Position numbers and translations under genes: made by a program
Source: Acorus gramineus
Taxonomy: Eukaryota; Streptophyta; Magnoliopsida; Acorales; Acoraceae
Reading direction: 5' to 3'
Assembly (NCBI GenBank): GCA_030737835.1
Contig: JAUJYN010000013.1
Location: forward strand, 4,019,354 to 4,083,353
Length of the DNA: 64,000 nt
In this document: one piece after another, positions 55,519-64,000 of the stretch
Position numbering within the stretch: position 1 is the first letter of the stretch
Layout: every line of letters begins with the position of its first letter
The notes under the pieces: model-generated
The model's input: only the letters and a program-made list of their open reading frames with translations
What the model was told of the DNA's origin: nothing
The model's database searches: none

Positions 55519-57389
55519 AATTGTTTTTACATATTTTATAAATGAGTATATATAATTAATTGAAATATATGTATTTTATTTTGCATAAATATATACGTCA
55601 TATGATGTATATTATTTTTTAAAAACAAATTTAAAAACAAAATGATGTCGGACGTATTAGAAGATTGAGTCAAACCAAACTTCTCTACCTAGTTAGTTGT
55701 TTTAACATATTTTATAATTATGTTCATTCTCCAAAACTCTCCACCCTAAACATCCTTTTGGTCATATTCACCCACCTTTCATATTTAGATTTTTATATAA
55801 GTTTATTTTTAACATATTTGTACGTGATGATACGTTGTTTGAATTCATATACTCTAATGGGACCAAAAAAATCTAACTTATAAATTTAGTTCGGTGTAAT
55901 TTACGAGTTTAGTATTTGGGTTTTCAAATTCGATTCGGTTCGGATTTGAGATGGGTATAATAATATTTTTTTGTTAATCATGTCATTAATTTTTTTTAGG
56001 ATAAATGTTAGGACTTCAACCCGGATAGTAAATTTAATTTGTTGTCATTTGGTTACGGGTCCAAACCCAACTTCATTAACTTTTTTTTGTTATTACATCA
56101 TTTTTCATTTTAAAACTATATAATATATATTTTTTGATCGGTAAAGATTAATTTTGTAGATTATTATATCAATTCTCGACTAACAAAATGTCTATCTATT
56201 TTGTGTAGATTAATTTTGAAAATTGTCGAAATATTTTAGTGGAATATAATTCCAAGTATTTTTTTAGGTTCTCCAACTTTTTTGACAGATCATAACACCC
56301 CCACATTAGGTTTTTTTTTTTTTTTTTTTCTGGTTCATCCATCAAATGCCGATCGCGTATGCACTTTAGTTAACAATGTATATCGGATGGTTGTCAATAT
56401 AATAACATAGGCATTCCCAACAATTATATTGCCTAATAGTACTAAAATATCATTTTAGTTTTATAACATTGTTATATCATTTACATAATTGTCAAAGGGG
56501 CTAAAAAAAAATCAGAACACGTGAAAGACTACATATAAGATTGAACGTGATAATATCTTTATTATTGCCTTTTTTTTAAGGTACAGTTCCATTATTCTCT
56601 CGAAATATATGGTTCACTAGATATATATTCAAGTATTTTTTTAATTTTATAAAAAATATGTATTCAAATCTTCTCTCGAAGGTATTTTTTGGATAAAAAA
56701 TTATAGATACATAGAATTGAATATAATATGAAATTATTAATGTGCGCTGTTACACTCAATCGTTTTACAATCCAAAATATAGTTGTATATGCATCATTAG
56801 AAATTTAGTAAAACATATGCATTGTCTAACGATTTATATAATCGTTAAATTTTTTCTTACACTTACTAAAATAGATTCATTTGATTTAAAATGAAGCGAT
56901 ACACATTTTTTATTAAAATATATACATCATTAAATAATGTTGATTATTTAACAAAAATAAAAATACGCGTTTTAGGCGGTAAAAATGATAAGCCTAACAT
57001 TTTTTTTTTTTACATTATTAATCGTGATGTCTCCTAACCGAAATGTCAAATGGTTGAAACATGAAAGGGTCATGATATAACAGGCCACTACATACGAAGA
57101 TGTCATGTCAAATTATACAGTTATTTTTTAGAAAATAATATGTCTGATCTCTTGTGTAGTCCTATTTATAATTCATACTATTTTTATTTTTTAAAGATTA
57201 GATTTTTTATTAAAGTATATATTGTTATATGAAATCAAGTACATATTGAGGTACAATAATATATTTAATTTTTTTTTATTATATAAACTATGATAGAATC
57301 TCATACAATATGATAATGCAATATATAATATGTTATTATAGTGCATAAGGCTGTAAAATGGACTGAGTGTACCAATGCTCTTATTTTTT
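55519..57389. other. AT-rich spacer with a possible diverged MITE
   Basis: No gene is supported. 56749-56998 starts GTTACACTCAATCG and ends GATAAGCCTAAC, a possible third, diverged member of the 242-bp MITE family. A similar end (GGACTGAGTGTACCAATGC) lies at 57360-57378. Confidence 0.5.
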
Positions 57390-57814
57390 AGGGGAAAAAT
57401 CCAAAACACACCCCCACAAACATATGAAAATCCAAATAACCCTCTCTATTTTTCCAAAATCCAAAATAACCCCTCACAAACATATGAAAAATCCATATCA
57501 CCCTCTCGAGTTAATTAACCATTAACATAATTGGTATATTCCTTGAATATTTCATCAACCTAACCCAGCCAAATTGCAAAAATGCAATTAGGACCCTATA
57601 AACTAATGAAATCAAGATGATGATGGTGTGTGTTGTAGGTATAATGATAACTTCATATCTCAGGTTTAAGTCAGATTAACATTAGGTTATCTTAACTGAC
57701 ACGAGGTGATTTGGATTTTTCATATGTTTGGGGGAGAGGTATTTGCATTTTGAAAAATGTAAGGGATTATCTGAATTTTCTTATGTTTGTTGGGAGTTAT
57801 ATGGATTTTTTCCT
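57390..57814. mobile_element. Short MULE-like MITE (425 bp) with long TIRs
   Basis: The left end AGGGGAAAAATCCAAAACAC and the reverse complement of the right end AGGAAAAAATCCATATAACT begin inverted repeats of about 100 bp with repeated 'AAACATATGAAAATCCA' words. Flanks CTTATTTTT and ATTATTTAA agree at 6 of 9 positions. No coding capacity. Confidence 0.75.
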
Positions 57815-59601
57815 ATTATTTAATCTCACTTTTTACTTTCCGAGTCATGCCATATCACTATTAATGGATGTAACCTCAAAAGGATAGAGATGAGATTAAA
57901 ATTTGAATTAAAAATAAAACTGTCATTTTCAACACTATTATTTAGGAAGGTGGGTAAGAATTTTATGGCCAAACAAATTGTCAATTTAAAATTTCAGTCA
58001 CGAATATGTAACAGATGTGACTTGTATATATTGTCCATAACTTAATATGAACTCTCTGTTAATAGTAATAAAAAAGGAGGTTAGGTGTTTATGAGGTGTT
58101 CCAGATCAACCTCTAAAGTTCTTTTAATATTGGATGTGGTTAGTTGAGATAAGTTGTCTTATTTTATGGAATAAAAAATTATTAATTTTATTTTTATTTA
58201 TATTTGTTAAAATTAAAATAAAAGTGTGAATAAATGTCATTTAAATATTTTGGTGGAACATATCTTTATTTTTATTTTAAAATAGGAACAACTATCCGTG
58301 TTTTATCTTAAATATTTTTTTATACTAAACTTGATAAGTTATTGTCTCTCTATTTATCCCCGTACTTATCCTCTTATCCAACCACTTATCCATTTATCAA
58401 ACTAGCCCTAAACTCCTGTTTGGGTAGCAGAATAGGTGGGGAATGAAGTGAAATAGGGTGAATAATCCCAAAAACCTATTTGTTTACAAGGAAAAAATGG
58501 GTACAACTATATCAGAATAGATGAAAATAACCTTATATTCGTATTGCAAGTCCTCCATAGAATTGTGTTACATCCACCATTTTGTTCCATAGGTAGGGAG
58601 GGTCACTTTGTCAAATCATTTTTTTTCACATTTTATAATTCATTATCTAAATCTTATTCACTTTCTATTTACAACTTATTCACTTTCTATTTACAACTTA
58701 TATACCATTAATCAAATAATAAAAAATTCATTATTACACTTTCCGTACTACTAAATAGATAATGACCTATTCCTTCTAGGACAGAAATGGTAATTTAGGC
58801 ATAATTTTTTCCTTTCAAATGGCATGATTCAACTTCCATATGACTCAGAAATGAAGATTTTCCATGTTTATATCAAATAAAAAAACATGTCCCTATGAAG
58901 AACAACAAAAATCAAACCAAATTGCACGTTTAAGGGTTACCTCTTTTATGAGCATATATATGCGTTTAATGCCCATATTTCAAAATAAAGCACAAAATTT
59001 TGATATACAGCTATGCAACTATGAATAAAATGATATAATTTGGTACTTGAAGATAGGAAAAGATACACATTAGGCCTCACACATCTCACTTTTGTGCTCC
59101 AAAATCACCTCGGAACTTGATCAGTACTGCCGACACACCTTGATTAATAGGATAGTCGGTGTCCTGCTTCATTCAAGACAAACATGGCTGACGTTGTTAC
59201 AGCTCATACTAAAAATGAAATATATAATCCAATGAATCATATATAAAACAAAAAAAAGAAAAGAACGCATGCATCATGTAACAAAAAATATACATCATTA
59301 GCAAAACGAGATTGCATGCAAGACTAAGGACTCTGTATATGATTTGGAAGAAAACACACAACATTGAATGTATCACTTGATAATACAAAAAAAAAAAAAA
59401 AAATCACCACCACCACCAGGACACTGAGCATTTGCATGACAGGAAAAAACAAAACCCCTCTAAAGGCAAATGTTCAGCAAAGATTCTCCAAAAGCATATA
59501 CAACATATTACATATATTCAATCTACATCAACTTCAAAATTCATATAGATAAGCAAACAAGCAGCATATGATACAGAGTGCAGTTTTTACAAGCCTTTAG
59601 A
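57815..59601. other. Intergenic spacer downstream of CAR gene B
   Basis: AT-rich, no gene. 58410-58800 begins CTGTTTGGGTAGCAGAATAG and resembles small TIR elements of the CCCGTTTGG type, but its ends are not resolved. The last 200 bp before the stop codon probably hold the 3' UTR of CAR B. Confidence 0.5.
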
Positions 59602-62600
59602 TTATGGAACCTTGATCCACTGCAGTTGAAGTTCCACCTCGCCGCATTCCACGTTGCGCAGCCTCAGAACAATGTATTGGACAATCTTTCCATCAACCCA
59701 TACAATGGAGCTCTCTTCAGCCAGACAGTTCTGCCTGCTCGGCACCAGTTTCCTGATTATGGTACCACTGGGGACCTCTTCCGGGTGTTCCATGTGCACC
59801 TTCACTGCTTCCATAAATGGCTGGATTTCAAACTCCGCATCACCCATTCTGTCGTCCACTCTCAAAGTGTCCTTATCAAATACTTCCTACAATAATTTGA
59901 ACAGAAAAGGAATGATGTGAAAGTGGGCATTCTTTTCATACTGGAATTGGCATTATTAACTATTCTAGTGTCCTGTTAGATACTATTGAAGATGACCGAA
60001 ATAGAGATGGGATCCAATCAGAAATTGTTTTAAGGCCCCAATAAAGAACTGACATGTGGCAATTTTATGTTGTATCAGTCCCCAGTGGGTGGAAGACTGA
60101 CAATGCTGAGGGATCCAGCCCTCACTGAAGCCCCTCTTCCAATACTACCAATGATGACAGTGGTTGTTACATCTGCAAGTCTTTTGGAGAGAATAATTAG
60201 ATGATGTAATCTTATACAAGTCCACATCGTATAAAGAGGTTATATACCAACAAAAACATACATCCTAAGATATATAACCTAGTATGTAGATAATTTTCTC
60301 CATGACTATAACTAAACAAATTAACCAGTAGGACCTATAATGGGGGAGAAAATTAATGAACCACACTGAATAAAGTCGATCACATATCAATTAGTTGGAA
60401 AACATTGGACAGGTATTGTCTGATTTAATTTATTATCAACGGAAAAAAATCAATGAAATGTCAGTAGATGATTCAAAGAGTCGAGATCACTCAACTGAAT
60501 GGCTAAACAACTTGCAACTTTACCCCTCATCTTATATTAGCATATCCATACCATTATTTAAGCCAGATTTTACTGGAATCAAATTACATACCCTTGATTT
60601 AACTAGATTTTACATTGAACCAAGGAACGCAGATGATCCTTAAGGACTGACAATGACACAATTCATTTGGGTTTGGAGCTTATTGAATTAAGTGGAGCAT
60701 ATCATGGAGTGCACAATCATAACCCTTTAGTTAAACTTAATCAAACATGTTTATGCTAATGCTTTTAATCAAGTGAGAACATAATCATGAAGTGAATTGG
60801 GTGTTATGAATAAGATTCTGTGCATTTCCTTGTTCAGGTAAAAATGACCCTTCTTTATGTTAAAAGAGGGACAACCCATATATATGTGACGAATGATTGG
60901 ATACTGAAATCAAGGTGTAAATAGCTGTGGAAACTAAAACATGCTGAAATCCACTTCTGATGAATATGATGAATGACTGATAGAATGATATACAGCTATA
61001 TATTAATGAGATTAACGAACAAAAGATCGTTAATTGGTTATATTTTTTATACAGTATTTAATTCCGTTGATGATTAACATGAAGTTCATATAATCATGAA
61101 CTTTCACGCATTCATGTGGCTTTATAAGATTTTTATAAATATATATTTATCTTACATGGTACTTGTACATTTTTTTTTCCCTTCTAATTGCCCCTATATT
61201 TAAATCCAATATCAACCATCTAAGCAGATCCTTATCAAATCTATAATGATGCTATGAGTCTTGTTCTTGTTTGACATGTACCAATACCAAAACTACAATT
61301 TATAACAATGGTGTAGAGAGGCTTGATAAAAATTTACTCTGATTTTATGATCAAGTTATGAACATACCATTCAATGCTATCATGTGCAGCATTAAGATCG
61401 ATAACAACAAATCAAAGAAATAAAAGGAGCTTGAATGTTAACAATTTTATCATAATCAATACCTATTCAAATCATAAAGTTACTCCAATCACATGAACAG
61501 GTTATGAATATAAACATTCACTATGATCACACGCAGATTTGAGGTCCACAATAATAAATCAGAGAAAAAAAGCATAATTCTCAATTATTCAGAATTTCAA
61601 AGCATTATATATTTATGTTGATACAATGAAATACTTTTATTCATGTTAAATATGCTATGATTAAATGCAGTGCTTTTGATCAAATAGAAAACCAGAGAAA
61701 ATAAAGGAAAAGATAACTTACAAGCTTGATCGTCAAAGTAGGATCGACAACTGCGAAAGTTAATTCTTCATTCCACTCAGGATTCAAATTTTTGTTAACA
61801 GGATGAGTCTTCAATTTCTGTAAACAAATTTCTTCAATAAAAGAAAGGCTATAAACCATGATGGGGAGCAATTGAAAGTAGATTTGGTGCCTGAAATTTA
61901 TTGGGAGCACAAGCTTTCAGCTTTTCTATGCCCAACTATAGAGAAATCTTGTTGACAACAAAAAATAAATAAATAAATAAAAACAATGATATTTATCGTT
62001 GATTATAAGTTTCAACTTTACACCAGTTTATGAATCCTGCTCCATTGAAAATTTCTATTGGAAATCATCCATTTACCACCAATATCTAAATAATCTTCAA
62101 ACTAGTAGAATTTGGAACAACCTTTGGATGATTCTGCTTATTGAGTAATTATAATTAATCAAAACGTGTTTCCAAACGTTTCACAGATTTTGAAGAAAGA
62201 AAGAAAAAACAGCTTTTAGTTATAAACAATGAAAAAAAAGAGATTTTAAGGAATCAAACAAAAATATGTTTTCTAGTAATTTAATTTCTCAAGTAGTTTT
62301 AAGTGAAAACCTCATTTTCAAACCTGTTTCCAAACATGACCTTAATGTTTTCCTACTTCTTGTCATGGGAAAACACTTTCCTATCAAATCTACTCAGCCT
62401 CCTCCGAATGATACAATCGCTTCTACTCCTCTCTTTATTACTTTTGCCACAGACTTATCTCAGCATGCCAGACAACACCTTTACATATATTTTTTTTTAG
62501 CATTTCGACATTCTGATACATAAAACATTGCTATTCTACATGGAAAGAAAAAAATAACAAAGAAATAAATCTAAACTTTTCATACAAAGTTTTCCTATTA

Positions 62601-63449
62601 TCCACTCATATAACACGAAGTGCAGAATAATCATGATAAAGAGTTCAAAAGAGTGCTTAAACGCATCAAATCGTTCTACAAATGTGAAAAATATAGAGAA
62701 CATAGTAAAAATCTCCACATAGTGGCATACAAAAGACACTAGAGGTGATGTAACAATAGAAACTCTAATAAGGAGATAAGTAGACATTAGTACATGTATT
62801 GTTTTCCTAGATTTACATTGTTAAATTAAGCTTTATAGTTTATATTATGAGATGAGATTCCTTCAGTACATGTCAGTCCGATCACGTGTTTCCCATCACA
62901 TGACAAATATGTGAAATTTTGAGATTATTTTGCACATATGTCAGCCCCTCATTGGGGATTGACATGAAGTAGATGGATGGAGCACGGACTCAACACAATC
63001 TCTTATATCATCTCCAAATGGTTTTGTATCAACATCAACTTGTACATGCATATAATTCCACAATAACAAAGATCATGACTTGGGGATCTCTTATTAAAAT
63101 AAAACAGTGAATTGAAAAAAAACAAAAAAAAAAAAAACCCACCACCCAAATATCTAATCCAAGAAATCAACAAGAGAATAGATATGGGAGTTAAAGAAAA
63201 ACCAAATCTCAAACTATTCATGCAAGAAAACGAGATCCAGCAACACTTTTATTTGGTTCTTACAAGCAATCAAAGGGAAGTAGTACCCATGAAAAACAGA
63301 GAACCCAGAGAGAGAATCAGAGAAGGGGAGAGGCTCACCTGCTTTCCCATAGTGAGGACGACATATGGGTCACTGCTTCGGAGGTCTCGTACGGCGAGGT
63401 TTACTCCTCTGATTACCCGAACCCTCAGAAGCCCCAACACGTTTTCCAT
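59602..63449 (-). CDS. C2-domain ABA-related (CAR) protein, gene B
   Basis: Three minus-strand exons: 63339-63449 (37 codons), 61722-61817 (32 codons) and 59602-59886 (94 codons plus TAA). GT-AG, phase-0 introns of 1.52 and 1.83 kb give 163 residues. The start MENVLGLLRVRVIRGVNLAV matches the CAR N-terminus. Calcium-loop residues D22 and D27 (RDLRSSDPYV), and DKD plus DD in exon 3, are present. The CAR-specific segment (VPSGTIIRKLVPSRQNCLAE) is intact. Role as for gene A: a small peripheral membrane C2 protein acting with ABA receptors. Compared with A the C-terminus is five residues shorter. Introns and downstream DNA align with gene A, so the pair is a segmental duplicate. No frame defects are seen. 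Confidence 0.94.
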
Positions 63450-64000
63450 TTCCACTGAAGAAACAGAGCAGAACCTCAACTGGTATGAATAAACAAGAAG
63501 AGACTAGAGAGGAGTATTTCGTTGTGGGGGCACTGCTACACTAGGTGGCTCAAATACACTAATCTTTTTTAAATGTCCTAGATACAGTCATCGTATATCT
63601 CATTAATCCTATCTGCTTCGTGTAATAAAGTAAAGCCTAAGAAATTAAACCCCATTGGTGAGTCTCAACGGGTGACACTCTCCTATAGATTTTCTGTTTA
63701 ACTTTTTCAAATCATCAAAATGACGATGACATGATTACCCTTGTAAGTTTTTAAAAAATTGACTCTAACTAATTAATATTCGTAACGGAATCCCAAACAA
63801 AGGGGATCATTTAATTCTCTCCCCCATCATTAATCCTCGGAACAGAATCTCAAAAAGAGGAGGGATCATTGAATTCTCTCTCCGGACTGAACATATTTCA
63901 AAAAAATTTAAAACTTAGGGTTTCTAAATTGGACAAAACCATTAAAACCAAAAAAAAAAAATCGACTATGAAGAGTTCATATCATCTGATTCTCTTTCCC
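63450..64000. other. Upstream region of CAR gene B
   Basis: Probable leader and promoter; I see no strong TATA box. An imperfect direct duplication of about 55 bp (ATTAATCC/TTCG...GATCATTTAATTCTCTC and its GATCATTGAATTCTCTC partner) lies at about 63772-63886. Confidence 0.5.

Noticed and set aside
1-64000. tRNA, rRNA or other structured RNA genes
   Set aside because: Only isolated box B-like motifs (36199, 49412) were seen. No full cloverleaf or rRNA segment was recognised.

Overview
The window reads as nuclear DNA of a flowering plant. It is AT-rich, its genes have GT-AG introns, and it carries two plant-specific C2-domain CAR (C2-domain ABA-related) genes, a plant PP2C pseudogene, and dense plant-type transposons: Helitron, MULE, hAT, CACTA-like, TRIM/LTR and integrated Caulimoviridae. 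I cannot name the species. Only the two CAR genes look like intact host genes; most of the rest is nested mobile DNA.

Layout. 1-4.1 kb: AT-rich spacer, a GC-richer segment with short tandem repeats, and an LTR with its polypurine tract on the minus strand. About 4.1-16.6 kb: a plant Helitron. It has unidentified exon-like fragments at its 5' side, a Rep/helicase gene in three exons, a rearranged tail, and a textbook 3' hairpin plus CTAG end at 16639. A 3.03-kb solo LTR with a perfect 5-bp target duplication sits inside its coding region. 17.3-20.3 kb: a hAT-like element and a TRIM retroelement that is itself split by a 702-bp MULE-type element with a perfect 9-bp target duplication. 20.96-27.95 kb: a head-to-head inverted pair of Caulimoviridae (endogenous pararetrovirus) blocks flanked by two 99-bp direct repeats, with a GGGTCC-rich hAT element near the centre of symmetry. 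30.5-32.7 kb: a MULE with a perfect 9-bp duplication that ends about 105 bp before the start codon of a PP2C pseudogene (32.8-36.9 kb). 38.2-42.3 kb: a second MULE with a hAT inserted exactly across its left junction. 42.57-43.99 kb: a young TRIM with 180-bp LTRs. 44.2-50.0 kb: CAR gene A (minus). 50.7-51.5 kb: the second copy of the GGGTCC-rich hAT. 52.2-53.4 kb: a solo LTR next to an antisense fragment of a BIR-type LRR receptor kinase gene. 54.4-57.8 kb: two more long-TIR elements. 59.6-63.4 kb: CAR gene B (minus), a tandem paralogue of CAR A.

The two CAR genes share exon structure (37 and 32 codons, then a last exon of 94-99 codons) and recognisable intron and downstream sequence, so they arose by segmental tandem duplication. 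They differ mainly because copy A took mobile elements into its second intron. CAR proteins bind phospholipids in a calcium-dependent way and help bring ABA receptors to the plasma membrane. The PP2C copy keeps most phosphatase motifs but has at least two frame disruptions, an altered conserved glycine and no clear acceptor for one exon, so it is called a pseudogene.

The strongest candidates for something new are the pararetrovirus palindrome bounded by a 99-bp host-like duplication, the Helitron tail with paired direct and inverted duplications, the hAT placed on a MULE boundary, and the BIR-kinase fragment beside an LTR. All calls come from reading the sequence; no database search was run.
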